A stretch of DNA of 42,334 bases from Anaeromyxobacter sp. PSR-1 (lineage in GTDB: Bacteria > Myxococcota > Myxococcia > Myxococcales > Anaeromyxobacteraceae), in assembly GCF_000964525.1 (NCBI RefSeq), contig NZ_BAZG01000020.1, forward strand, positions 1-42,334, read 5' to 3'. Both the position numbers and the translations under genes were made by a program. Within the stretch, counting starts at the first letter, position 1; each line of letters opens with the position of its first letter. The notes under the pieces are model-generated. The model ran no database searches. It was not told where the DNA came from and saw only the letters and a list, made by a program, of their open reading frames with translations. Below are positions 1 through 7,561 of the stretch, one piece after another.

Positions 1-237
1 GCACAGGATGCCGCCCGCGCCGGCGGCGGCGAGCGCGGCGGCGAACGCGATCGCGATCCCGCGGCGCGGCGAGGGGCGCGCCTCCCAGGCGCGCCGGGCG
101 GCGTCGCGGGCGGCGGCGGCGCGGGTGCGCAGGTCCTCGGCGGCGGCGTCCCGGGCGCGCCGGAGCAGCCGGCGGGCGATGCCGACGGCCGCCTTCGGCG
201 CGGGGTCCGGGCCGGGCGTGGGGGAGTCGGCGCTCAC
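1..237 (-). CDS. hypothetical membrane protein, 3'-truncated by window edge
   Basis: The reading frame opens with GTG at 237, 7 nt beyond the carG stop codon, and runs off the left edge. The visible 79 residues start with a Pro-rich stretch. An Arg/Ala-rich amphipathic segment follows (about residues 17-60), with many Arg and a few Glu/Asp. Then comes a hydrophobic Ala/Gly-rich stretch, about residues 63-79, that looks like the start of a membrane helix. The tight spacing suggests it is the third gene of the carD-carG transcript. I do not recognise a family and the missing C-terminus prevents a better call. An alternative is that the frame is chance open GC-rich sequence, but start position and spacing favour a gene. 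Confidence 0.55.
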   Translation of the reverse strand, partial: MSADSPTPGPDPAPKAAVGIARRLLRRARDAAAEDLRTRAAAARDAARRAWEARPSPRRGIAIAFAAALAAAGAGGILC

Positions 238-244
238 GGGGCGA

Positions 245-790
245 CTACGTCTTGGCGAGCCGGATCTTCCGCTCGCTCTTCTCGCGGCAGAAGGTGCAGA
301 GGTCCGAGTCCGGGTTCGCGGCGAGCGACGGCGACCACGACGGGTGCATCGCGCAGCGCGCGTCCACGCAGTGGTGCAGGTCCCACAGGTGCCCGATGGC
401 GTGGATCGCCTCGCGCGCCAGCCGGCGCCGGTAGGTCTCGATCGACGCCTCGGTGACGCCGCGCGCCGGCAGCTTCGCGGTGGTGATCACCGCGCGCTCC
501 TTGCCGTAGTCGGCGAAGCCCCAGCAGGGCGGCTCGCCGAGCGGTCCGGGCGGGAGCGAGAGCGGCGAGCCCGCGATGTACAGGACCTTGTCGTCCGCGA
601 AGGTGCGGACCGGCTCCACCTCGCGCAGCAGCGTGATGGCGTCGAGCCGCCCGTCCTTGCCCTCCGCCTCGGCCGGCACCGGCTTCTCGCCGGCGTACTC
701 GGTCCCGAGGCCGAACGCCTGGTACAGCGTCCGGATGAGGGCCGCCATGTCGGTCGGGTCGACCGGGTCGAGCGTCACGACGCGGATCAC
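245..790 (-). CDS. carG: CarG-type zinc protein (archaemetzincin-like, catalytic Glu replaced by Ala)
   Basis: This 181-residue protein has the archaemetzincin metal-binding layout: His130, His134, His140-Cys141, Cys146-x-Met148 and a Cys165-x2-Cys168 pair. The expected HExxH is HAIGH, so the catalytic Glu is Ala131, and the later Gly of the motif is Asp137. Known from Myxococcus xanthus: CarG lies directly downstream of carD, has an archaemetzincin motif with Gln in place of that Glu, binds two zinc ions structurally, shows no protease activity and acts as CarD's obligate partner. Here the GTG start (790-788) overlaps the carD stop in a GTGA, indicating translational coupling. I infer a structural transcription partner of CarD, not a peptidase. 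The length matches the family. Confidence 0.9.
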   Translation of the reverse strand: MIRVVTLDPVDPTDMAALIRTLYQAFGLGTEYAGEKPVPAEAEGKDGRLDAITLLREVEPVRTFADDKVLYIAGSPLSLPPGPLGEPPCWGFADYGKERAVITTAKLPARGVTEASIETYRRRLAREAIHAIGHLWDLHHCVDARCAMHPSWSPSLAANPDSDLCTFCREKSERKIRLAKT

Positions 791-2004
791 TTCTTCTTCC
801 CTCCGCGCTTCGCGGCCGGCTTCTCGGCGGCGGGCTTCTTCGCGGGAGCCTTCTTCGGCGCCGGAGGCTTCTTCGCGGCCGCCTTCTTCGCCGGCGCCGG
901 CTTCTCGGTCGCGGCCTTCCGCGCGGCCGGCTTCTCGGCGTGCTTCTCGGCCCGGGCCGGCTTCTCCGGCTCCGCCTTCTTCGCCTTGGCGGGGCGGGCG
1001 GCCTTCTTCTCGGCGGCCTTCTCCGGCTTCTCGGGCTTCTCGACCTTGGCCGGCTTCTCGGCGGCCCGGGCGGGCTTCGCGGCGCGGGTCGCGCGCACGG
1101 GCAGCTCCTCGGGCTCCTCCTCCGCGACGGGCTCCTCGGCCTCCGGGAGCTCCTCGGGCGCGGCCTCCTCGACGCCGGGGACCGGCTCGACGCCCTCGGC
1201 GCCGGCGGCCTCGCCCTCGCCGGCATCGGCACCTTCGGCACCTTCGGCGCCCTCGGCCTCGGCCCCGGGCACCTCCGCGCCCTCGAGCGCGCCCTCGAGG
1301 TCGATGCCCAGGTCGCCCAGGCCCAGATCGCCGAGCCCGAGATCGCCCTCCTCCGCCTCCTCGACCACGCGCCGCTTCTTCGGGCGCGAGGGCAGGGGGA
1401 CCGGGGCGGGGGGCGGCTTCAGGTCGAACTTCACGCCCGCCGGCGGCATCAGCGCGTAGTCGATGTAGTCCTCGGCCAGCCCGGGCGGCACGCCCAGCGA
1501 GACCGACACCTCGTGCACGAGCAGGTGGCGCGCGTTGTCGTACTGCTCGCGCTCCTTGGTGGGCAGCGGGCGCAGGCGCGAGAGCGAGTGCAGCCCCTTC
1601 ACGACCTCGGCGACGCCCAGCACGCCCCCGGCGATGAGCCGGTCGGCGTTGTCGCGGTGGCGGATCTTCCAGTCGAGCTCGGGGTCGTCGTAGACCGCGC
1701 CGAGGTAGTGGAAGACGCCCTCCATCTGCGCGCCGGTGGCGACGCGGCGCAGGCCGATGGACGGCACCTTGCCCTTCGGCACCATCACCGCCGCGCCGTC
1801 CTCCTCGCGCGTCATCCGGACCAGCTCGAGCTTCTGGCCGGCGATGTCCTTCACCTCCCAGCCGACCACGGCGCAGACACCCTGGTTCGGGTAGACCACG
1901 CGGTCGCCGGGCTTCAGCTCGTCGGCGGCGCCGATGATGCCTTCCGGCGCGGGCAGCTGCTCGCGGGCGTCGTCGTTCGGGTGGCGGGCGGGCGGACCTC
2001 TCAC
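787..2004 (-). CDS. carD: CarD-family transcription regulator with histone-H1-like basic tail
   Basis: 405 residues. The N-terminal CarD/CdnL (RNA polymerase-interacting) domain begins around residue 30 with a KPGDRVVYP motif and extends to about 185. A linker with GLGDLGLGDLG repeats follows, then an acidic Glu/Ala-rich region (about 215-305), then a Lys/Ala/Pro-rich tail (about 310-405) of KPAK/KKAPAKK type ending in RGGKKK. In M. xanthus the same layout ends in HMGA-type RGRP AT-hooks; none are visible here, so the DNA-binding part resembles histone H1. The GTG start at 2004 has a good GGAGG-like ribosome site (TAGGAGGGGGAGCC). It is the first gene of a coupled carD-carG operon. Role: global regulator acting with CarG at RNA polymerase and minor-groove AT-rich sites (family knowledge). 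Confidence 0.92.
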   Translation of the reverse strand: MRGPPARHPNDDAREQLPAPEGIIGAADELKPGDRVVYPNQGVCAVVGWEVKDIAGQKLELVRMTREEDGAAVMVPKGKVPSIGLRRVATGAQMEGVFHYLGAVYDDPELDWKIRHRDNADRLIAGGVLGVAEVVKGLHSLSRLRPLPTKEREQYDNARHLLVHEVSVSLGVPPGLAEDYIDYALMPPAGVKFDLKPPPAPVPLPSRPKKRRVVEEAEEGDLGLGDLGLGDLGIDLEGALEGAEVPGAEAEGAEGAEGADAGEGEAAGAEGVEPVPGVEEAAPEELPEAEEPVAEEEPEELPVRATRAAKPARAAEKPAKVEKPEKPEKAAEKKAARPAKAKKAEPEKPARAEKHAEKPAARKAATEKPAPAKKAAAKKPPAPKKAPAKKPAAEKPAAKRGGKKK

Positions 2005-2042
2005 GGCTCCCCCTCCTACCATGCGTCCAGGGGGGCGGCAAT

Positions 2043-2132
2043 CGTCCCTCGACCCCGCCCCGCCGTCCCTCGGCTCCGGCCCGCCTGCGACGGGGCCACG
2101 CTCGGGATGAGCGCGGTCACCCTGCGCCTCAG
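2043..2132. repeat. degenerate partial copy of the 10479-10622 dyad element
   Basis: The stretch between carD and the phosphatidyltransferase stop carries CGTCCCTCGAC, then GCCACGCTCGGGATGAGCG, then a TCACCCTG core, in the same order as the larger element near 10.5 kb. Much of the second half is missing or diverged. It looks like a decayed copy of a dispersed repeat. Confidence 0.5.
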
Positions 2133-2974
2133 CGGGCCGCCTTGCGCCGCCGCGTGGCGTCGAGGCGGAACACGTCGGCCAGGCGGAACGGCGGCCGGGC
2201 GGCCACGGCCGGATCGGCGCGCCGCAGGGCACGATAGATCACGAACGTCCGCCGCGCCGCGGTGGCCGTCGCCAGGGCCGCCAGCGCGGCGAGCGCGCTG
2301 CCCACGACCGCGCGGCCGGCGCCGGCGCCCCAGGCCGCGTCGGCGAGCGGCGACAGCGCGCACGCCACCCCGGTGACCACGATCCGCTCGGGCCGCTGCA
2401 TCCCGCCCACCCGCGCGGCCTCGTCGGCGCCGAGCGACTCGCCGCGCGCCCGCGCGTAGGAGACGAGCAGCGACGCCCCCGCGGCGGCGAGCGCCGCGAA
2501 CAGCACCGCCGAGCCGCGGAAGGTCACGGCCAGCCCGCCGAAGACCAGCAGCTCGCCCACCCGGTCGAGCGTGGAGTCCAGGAAGGCGCCGGCGCGGGTG
2601 ACGCGGCCGGTGGCGCGCGCCACGCGCCCGTCGATGAAGTCGAAGCTCGCGCCGAACAGGAACACCCAGCCGCCCAGCGACAGCCACCCGAACCCGAGCA
2701 GCACCGCCGCGCCGGCGGCCACCAGCGTGCTCGCGAGCGTGATGGCGTCCGGCGAGATCCCCAGCCGCACGCAGAGGCGCTCCACCGGGCCCCACAGCCA
2801 GATCCACCACTCCTGGAAGAACTTCGCGAGGATGGTGTGCTGGCGCTTCTCGATGTCCGGCGTGTGCGGCCGGCCGAACAGCGCGGCGCGCGCCGCGAAC
2901 GCGAGCAGCGTCCCGAGGAGGAAGGCGACGAGGCCGACCAGGGGGAGCAGCGCCGCGAGCGCGCGAGGGGTCAC
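2129..2974 (-). CDS. CDP-alcohol phosphatidyltransferase family membrane protein
   Basis: 281 residues with several membrane helices. The CDP-OH-P signature is complete: Asp112-x2-Asp115-Gly116-x2-Ala119-Arg120-x8-Gly129-x3-Asp133-x3-Asp137. The enzyme should transfer a phosphoalcohol head group from a CDP-activated donor to an alcohol acceptor in the inner membrane. The substrates (phosphatidylglycerol-phosphate, inositol-phosphate or similar) cannot be read from sequence. The N-terminal 65 residues hold a hydrophobic anchor and a soluble segment before the catalytic part. I chose GTG 2974 because a -10-like TACATT lies 7 nt upstream; GTG 2992 and 3028 are alternatives in frame. The gene is monocistronic-looking, with the methyltransferase upstream on the same strand. 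Confidence 0.85.
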   Translation of the reverse strand: MTPRALAALLPLVGLVAFLLGTLLAFAARAALFGRPHTPDIEKRQHTILAKFFQEWWIWLWGPVERLCVRLGISPDAITLASTLVAAGAAVLLGFGWLSLGGWVFLFGASFDFIDGRVARATGRVTRAGAFLDSTLDRVGELLVFGGLAVTFRGSAVLFAALAAAGASLLVSYARARGESLGADEAARVGGMQRPERIVVTGVACALSPLADAAWGAGAGRAVVGSALAALAALATATAARRTFVIYRALRRADPAVAARPPFRLADVFRLDATRRRKAAR

Positions 2975-2981
2975 GCCGACG

Positions 2982-2987
2982 AATGTA
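2982..2987 (-). promoter_or_regulatory. -10-like TACATT 7 nt from the start codon (possible leaderless promoter)
   Basis: TACATT on the minus strand matches the -10 consensus at four of six positions. It would place transcription initiation at or next to GTG 2974. No convincing -35 box is seen. A purine run (GGGAGAGG) sits too far from this GTG to act as a ribosome site. Confidence 0.4.
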
Positions 2988-3014
2988 CGCACCTCTCCCG
3001 GAACAAGGCAGTCG

Positions 3015-3057
3015 CCGGACGGGCGCACGCGTGCGCGGCTGCTCGCGCGCCGTCCGG
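3015..3057 (-). terminator. hairpin downstream of the DNA methyltransferase
   Basis: Outer arms CCGGACGG (3015-3022) and CCGTCCGG (3050-3057) enclose a perfect 14-bp palindrome (3023-3036). It lies just past the methyltransferase stop codon. There is no clear T tract, so a Rho-independent role is only plausible. Confidence 0.4.
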
Positions 3058-3076
3058 GCTGCTCACACCGGGTGCG

Positions 3077-3934
3077 TCACTCCGGATCGATCGTGGTGGC
3101 GCGGAGGCGGCGGGCGGCGAGGTCCACGTACCCCGGATCGCGCTCCAGCCCGAGGAAGCGGCAGCCCGTCCGGAGGGCGGCGACGCCGGTCGTGCCGGAG
3201 CCGGAGAACGGATCCAGCACCAGGTCGCCCGGCGCGGCGCTCGCGGCGAGCACGCGCTCGAGCAGCGCCAGCGGCTTCTGCGTGGGGTGCCGGCCGTGCA
3301 CCTTCTCGCGCGGCCCGGGCGTGGGCACCGACCACACCACCTGGTCGCCGCCCGGCGCGGGGCGGTCGGCGATCTCCCACAGGTCGCGCATCTGCTTGCC
3401 GCCGTTGGCGGTCTTCATCGCGCGGTAGTTGAACCGGTGCGCGAGCGGGCGCGCCTTCATCGGGCTCGCCCAGAGCAGGATCTCGGTCGAGTGCGTGAAG
3501 AAGCGGCAGGCCAGGTTGGGCGAGGCGTTCGGCTTGTACCAGGTGACGGTGTTGAGCAGGTGGAAGCCCAGCTCCTGCATCGCGTAGCCGATGGTGAAGA
3601 TGACGTGCTGCGTGCCGGAGACCCAGAGCGTGCCGGACGGCTTCAGCACCTTGCGGACCGCCTGGAGCCAGCGCGCCTGGAACGCGTGGTCGGCCGCGAA
3701 GCCGCCGGAGGCGTCCCAGCTCCCCTTGTTCACCGAGGTGCGGCGCCCGCCCTGGCAGGTGCTGCCGCCGTTCGAGAGCATGTAGGGGGGGTCGGCGAAC
3801 GCGACGTCCACCGAGTGCGGGGGGAGGCGCTCCAGCGCCTCGACGCAGTCGCCCTGGACGAGCGCCCAGCCGCGCCCTCGCTCGGCCACGCCGGGCAGGT
3901 CGTTCCACTCGTGAAGGTCGAGCCGTGTCGCCAT
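3077..3934 (-). CDS. DNA methyltransferase, beta-class amino (N6-adenine/N4-cytosine) type
   Basis: 285 residues. Motif IV DPPY is at 48-51, followed by LSNGG and a Gly/Ser-rich segment. Motif I, DPFSGSGTTG, is at 241-250. Motif IV preceding motif I defines the beta class of amino methyltransferases, which methylate adenine N6 or cytosine N4 with S-adenosylmethionine. The central region (about 60-235) should hold the target recognition part; the recognition site cannot be deduced. No endonuclease gene adjoins it: the neighbours are a phosphatidyltransferase and a divergent membrane protein, so it looks like an orphan or regulatory methylase. ATG 3934 is preceded by a -10-like TACGAT at 8 nt and has no ribosome site. 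The open frame continues upstream without a credible start. Confidence 0.88.
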   Translation of the reverse strand: MATRLDLHEWNDLPGVAERGRGWALVQGDCVEALERLPPHSVDVAFADPPYMLSNGGSTCQGGRRTSVNKGSWDASGGFAADHAFQARWLQAVRKVLKPSGTLWVSGTQHVIFTIGYAMQELGFHLLNTVTWYKPNASPNLACRFFTHSTEILLWASPMKARPLAHRFNYRAMKTANGGKQMRDLWEIADRPAPGGDQVVWSVPTPGPREKVHGRHPTQKPLALLERVLAASAAPGDLVLDPFSGSGTTGVAALRTGCRFLGLERDPGYVDLAARRLRATTIDPE

Positions 3935-3942
3935 ATCGCCGC

Positions 3943-3971
3943 ATCGTAGAGGGGCCGATCGATATCGCCAG
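3943..3971 (-). promoter_or_regulatory. candidate promoter of the methyltransferase gene, leaderless-type
   Basis: Minus-strand CTGGCG (3971-3966), a 17-nt spacer and TACGAT (3948-3943) precede ATG 3934 by 8 nt. The predicted start of transcription is at or within one or two bases of the ATG. Confidence 0.4.
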
Positions 3972-4064
3972 TTTTCGGCCGCACTGCCAGGCAACGTCAG
4001 GTCCACCCGGCGGCGGGACGCGCCCGGTGCTAAGACCAGCGGCCGGAGCCCCGCGGAGACCCCG

Positions 4065-5003
4065 ATGACCGACCCCCGACCGCCGTCGTCCCTCACCCTC
4101 TGGCTGGAGGAGGCGCTCACCGGCTGGATCCTGCCGGTGGCCGGCCTCGCCGTCCTGGCCGCGGCGGGAGGGCTGTACGCCGCCGGCTGGCTGCCCGAGG
4201 GCGCCGCCGCGGCGGCGGTGTCGGCGGGGGTCGGCCTGCTCGCGGTGACGTTCACGCTGCGTCCGGCGCTGTCGCCCTCGGCGGACCGGGCCGGGCGCGG
4301 GCTCGCCGTGGCCGCCGCGGCGGGCGCGCTGTTCCTCTCGGTGGTGCCGGCCGTGGCCGCGGTGGTGCCCGGGCGGCCGCTCGCGCAGGGCGCGCTGGCC
4401 GCGCGCGGCGACGTGATGCCGGTGCCCGAGGACGTCCCGCACCACGTCCGGCTGCTGGTGGCCGCGCCGCTGCCGTCCTCGGGCTCGCCGGCGGTGCGGT
4501 TCACCATCGGTGGTCTCCGGCCGCCGGTGGAGGGGCACCTGGAGCGGACGTACACCTACGCGCGCGTGGGCCGGGGCGGGCGCGCGCCGGTCGCGCACGA
4601 CCGCACCGAGGTGTGGCTGGAGGGCGACCTCGGCGACGGGCACGCGCTCACCCTGGACCGCCTGGGCGGCGACGCCACCGGCCCGCTCCGCGTGACGGTG
4701 TTCCGCGACCTCACGCCGACCGCGCTGCAGGCCGGGCTCGCGGTCGCGGTGCTGGCGCTCGCGGCCGCGGCCGAGGCGCGCCTGCGGCGCGGCAACGTGG
4801 CCGCGGTGGTGGGCATGGCGCTCGGGTACGGGATCCTGGTGGCCGAGAACGCCACCCCGGCGTCGGCGGCCGGCGTGGCGGTGGGGGCGATCCTGCTGGG
4901 TGGGTTCGCCGGCGCCGCCGCGGGCGGGCTGGCCGCCGCCATCGCGAGGCGGCTCGTGCCGGCGCCGCCCGAGGTGGCCGGGCGCGCGGGGCGGCGCGGC
5001 TGA
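4065..5003 (+). CDS. hypothetical polytopic membrane protein with an extracytoplasmic domain
   Basis: 312 residues, no family recognised. Two Ala/Leu/Gly-rich hydrophobic segments lie near residues 20-70 and a third near 85-105. A soluble stretch of about 125 residues (about 107-230) looks like a small beta-rich domain. Then come three hydrophobic segments (about 232-250, 260-275, 280-300) and a short basic tail. This suggests a membrane protein with one periplasmic domain between two membrane bundles. The ATG at 4065 has GGAGA 5 nt upstream. It is divergent from the methyltransferase and lies 10 bp upstream of queG, so it may share a transcript with queG, although nothing links it to queuosine synthesis. 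Confidence 0.75.
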   Translation: MTDPRPPSSLTLWLEEALTGWILPVAGLAVLAAAGGLYAAGWLPEGAAAAAVSAGVGLLAVTFTLRPALSPSADRAGRGLAVAAAAGALFLSVVPAVAAVVPGRPLAQGALAARGDVMPVPEDVPHHVRLLVAAPLPSSGSPAVRFTIGGLRPPVEGHLERTYTYARVGRGGRAPVAHDRTEVWLEGDLGDGHALTLDRLGGDATGPLRVTVFRDLTPTALQAGLAVAVLALAAAAEARLRRGNVAAVVGMALGYGILVAENATPASAAGVAVGAILLGGFAGAAAGGLAAAIARRLVPAPPEVAGRAGRRG

Positions 5004-5013
5004 GGGCGGGCGC

Positions 5014-6045
5014 GTGGCGGGGCTCGACGCCGACCGGGTGAAGGCGGCCGCCGCGCGGGCCGGCTTCTCGAAGTGCGGGATCGCCCGGGCGGAGCCGCTC
5101 GACCCGGGGCCGCTCGACCGCGTGCTCGCGGGCGGCCTCGAGGCGGACATGGCCTGGCTGCGCACGCAGCGGGAGGAGCGGCTCGATCCGGCGAGGCTCC
5201 TGCCGGGCGTCCGGAGCGTGGTGGCGCTCGCGCTCTCGTACCACGCCGGGGAGCCGGCGCCGCCCCCGCCGGGCGCCGCGGCGGTGGCGCGCTACGCGCG
5301 CGGCCGCGACTACCACACCGTGGTGAAGCGGAAGCTCGCCGCGATGCTCGCGGACCTGCGCGAGGCCGACCCGGGGCTGGGCGCGTACGCGTCGTGCGAC
5401 ATCGCGCCGGTGATGGAGAAGGCGTGGGCGGAGCGGGCCGGCGTGGGCTGGGTGGGGAAGAACGGCTGCCTGATCACGCCGGAGCACGGGAGCTGGGTCG
5501 TGCTCGCGACGCTGCTGCTCGACCGCGCGCTGGCGCCGGACGCGCCGCACCCGGACCGCTGCGGCACCTGCGAGGCGTGCCTGCCGGCGTGCCCCACGGG
5601 CGCCATCCCGGCGCCGGGCGTGGTGGACGCGCGCCGCTGCATCTCGTTCTGGACCATCGAGCGGCGCGGCCCCATCCCCGACGCGCTGGCCGGGCGGCTG
5701 AACGGGTGGGCCTTCGGCTGCGACGACTGCCAGACGGTGTGCCCGTGGAACCGCGGCGTCCCGGCCGACGCCGACCTCGAGCTGGTGCCGCGCCCGGGCC
5801 AGCTCTCGCTGTGGCTGGACGAGCTGCTCGCGCTCGACGCCGACGGGTACGGGCGGCGCTTCCACGGCACCTCCCTGGCGCGGGCGCGCCACGACGGCCT
5901 GGTGCGGAACGCGCTGCTCCTCGCCGGCACGTCGGGCGACCGGCGCCACCTGCCCGCGATCCGCGCGCACCTCGCGAGCCCGCTCGGCGACGGCGTCCGC
6001 GCCGCGGCGCGTTGGGCGCTGGAGCGGCTCGGCGAGGCGCCCTAG
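5014..6045 (+). CDS. queG: epoxyqueuosine reductase QueG
   Basis: 343 residues. QueG performs the last step of queuosine synthesis, reducing epoxyqueuosine in tRNA with a cobalamin and two [4Fe-4S] clusters. The ferredoxin-like cluster motifs are complete: Cys183-x2-Cys186-x2-Cys189-x3-Cys193, Cys209, and Cys236-x2-Cys239-x3-Cys243. The ASCDIAPVMEKAWAERAG segment carries the family's catalytic Asp (Asp129). The C-terminal about 60 residues resemble a HEAT-like extension seen in many QueG. The GTG start at 5014 sits 10 bp after the upstream stop, with GAGGGCGGG before it. The stop codon overlaps that of the convergent MocR gene in a shared CTAG. No other que gene is present in the window. Confidence 0.95.
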   Translation: MAGLDADRVKAAAARAGFSKCGIARAEPLDPGPLDRVLAGGLEADMAWLRTQREERLDPARLLPGVRSVVALALSYHAGEPAPPPPGAAAVARYARGRDYHTVVKRKLAAMLADLREADPGLGAYASCDIAPVMEKAWAERAGVGWVGKNGCLITPEHGSWVVLATLLLDRALAPDAPHPDRCGTCEACLPACPTGAIPAPGVVDARRCISFWTIERRGPIPDALAGRLNGWAFGCDDCQTVCPWNRGVPADADLELVPRPGQLSLWLDELLALDADGYGRRFHGTSLARARHDGLVRNALLLAGTSGDRRHLPAIRAHLASPLGDGVRAAARWALERLGEAP

Positions 6046-7490
6046 GCCCCGGCCGCGCGCGCCGCCGGATCCGACGCGAGGCGTCCCAGCGTGCGCACCG
6101 CCGGCTCGACGTCCCCCGCGAGCGCGGCGTTCAGGCGCACGAAGCGGTCCAGGCCGCCGCCGAGCGAGAACAGGCACCCCGGGGCGACGCCGATGCCGTG
6201 GCGCGCCGCCGCGTGGAACAGCGCCAGGCCGTCCGCCGCGCCCGGCGGCAGCTCGACCCACAGGAAGTAGCCGCCGCGCGGGTCGCTCACGCGCGTGCCC
6301 GCCGGGAAGTGCCGGGCCACCAGGGCGCGCATGGCCTCGACCTCCGCCTGGAGGCGCGGCCGCAGCCGCCGCAGGTGGCGGTCGTACGCGCCGTCCCCCA
6401 CGAACCTCGCCACGAGCGCCTGCGCGAGCGGCGCGGCGGCGAGCGTGGTGATGTTCTTCAGATCGGCGAGCGCGTCGATCCAGGGGCCCGGCGCGATGGC
6501 GTAGCCGACCCGGCCGCCCGGGAGCAGCGTCTTCGAGAAGGAGCCCACCAGGATCCCCGGCGGCTCGTCGCGCCCGCGCGGCGCGCAGAGCGGCGCGTGG
6601 CGCCGGCCGTCCCAGGCGAGCTCGCCGTACACGTCGTCCTCGACGAGCGCGACGCCCTCGGCCCGCAGGGCCTCGCGCCACGCCGCCTTGCGCGCGTCGT
6701 CCATCAGGCTGCCGGCCGGGTTCGCGAAGGTGGGTGCGAGCACCGCGGCGCGGACGGCGTGGCGGCGGCAGGCCGCCGCGAGCCCCGCCGGATCCGGGCC
6801 GCCCGCCGGGTCGGCCGGGAGCTCCACCACGCGCGCCCCGGCGCTCCGCGCCGCGTCGAGGACGCCGAAGAACGTCGGGCACTCGACCGCGACCACGTCG
6901 CCCGGCTTCACCAGCAGCCGCAGCGACAGCGCCAGCGCCTCCATCGCGCCGGTGGTGACGAGCACGTCGTCCGGCCCGACGTCCATGCCGCGCGCCCGGT
7001 AGCGCCGGGCGACGAGGCGACGGAGCTCCGGGTCGCCGCGCGGCGGCGAGCAGCGGGTCCAGGGGCCCGCCCCGGGGCCGCGCAGCAGCCGCGAGGTGAG
7101 CCGGCGGAACGCCGGCGCCGGGAAGTGATCGGCCGACGGCCACCCGCTCCCGAGCGGCACGAGCGCCGGGTCGGCCATGGTCGCGAGCAGCTCCGCGGTC
7201 AGCTCGGCGCGCGCGTCGCTGAAGGCGTGGAGGCGCGGCCGGCGAGTCGGCGGCTGCTCGAGCGGCGCCGGGAGCCGCGGCCGGACGCGGAAGCCGGAGC
7301 GGGGCAGGGCCTCGACGAGCCCCGTGGCCTCGAGGTGCCGGTAGGCCGCGAGCGCGGTCATCAGGCTCGCGCCGTAGGTGCGGCAGGCCTCCCGGAGCGA
7401 GGGGAGCCGCTCGCCCGGCCCGGTGACGCCCGCCCGGATGCCGCGGGCCAGGTGGTCCGCGATCTGCCGGTACTTGAAGCGGGTGCCCAT
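6042..7490 (-). CDS. MocR-type (GntR plus class I aminotransferase) transcription regulator
   Basis: 482 residues. An N-terminal GntR-type winged helix (about 1-70, with GERLPSLREACRTYG) is joined to a fold-type I aminotransferase-like domain (about 110-470). The PLP lysine is Lys320 in GSFSKTLLPGGRVGY. Asn257-Pro258, Asp285/Asp286 and Tyr288 occupy the usual PLP-binding positions. MocR regulators sense amino acids or vitamin B6 vitamers through PLP and usually control a divergent neighbour. The neighbour here is azlCD, so control of branched-chain amino acid export is the natural inference. ATG 7490 is 6 nt from a TATAAC box and has no ribosome site, so the mRNA is probably leaderless. It ends convergently with queG, overlapping by 4 bp. 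Confidence 0.92.
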   Translation of the reverse strand: MGTRFKYRQIADHLARGIRAGVTGPGERLPSLREACRTYGASLMTALAAYRHLEATGLVEALPRSGFRVRPRLPAPLEQPPTRRPRLHAFSDARAELTAELLATMADPALVPLGSGWPSADHFPAPAFRRLTSRLLRGPGAGPWTRCSPPRGDPELRRLVARRYRARGMDVGPDDVLVTTGAMEALALSLRLLVKPGDVVAVECPTFFGVLDAARSAGARVVELPADPAGGPDPAGLAAACRRHAVRAAVLAPTFANPAGSLMDDARKAAWREALRAEGVALVEDDVYGELAWDGRRHAPLCAPRGRDEPPGILVGSFSKTLLPGGRVGYAIAPGPWIDALADLKNITTLAAAPLAQALVARFVGDGAYDRHLRRLRPRLQAEVEAMRALVARHFPAGTRVSDPRGGYFLWVELPPGAADGLALFHAAARHGIGVAPGCLFSLGGGLDRFVRLNAALAGDVEPAVRTLGRLASDPAARAAGA

Positions 7491-7493
7491 GCA

Positions 7494-7530
7494 GCTGTTA
7501 TAGCCCTCGACGCGCGACGCTGTGTCTGTT
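7494..7530. promoter_or_regulatory. MocR/azlC divergent control region with direct repeats
   Basis: The 71-bp gap holds TATAAC on the minus strand (7502-7497), 6 nt from the MocR ATG. GCTGT recurs at 7494-7498 and 7519-7523, and CTGTT at 7526-7530. MocR proteins commonly bind direct repeats between themselves and the target gene, so these are candidate operator half-sites; one overlaps the MocR -10 box, consistent with autorepression. Confidence 0.4.
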
Positions 7531-7561
7531 CCATCCGGCCGGGAGGTGCTTCCCTGCGGGC

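Noticed and set aside
8-1459. Plus-strand open frame with Phe/Ala-rich repeats opposite carD and carG
   Set aside because: The repeats are the complement of the Lys/Ala-rich CarD tail. There is no start context, and the minus-strand genes are certain.
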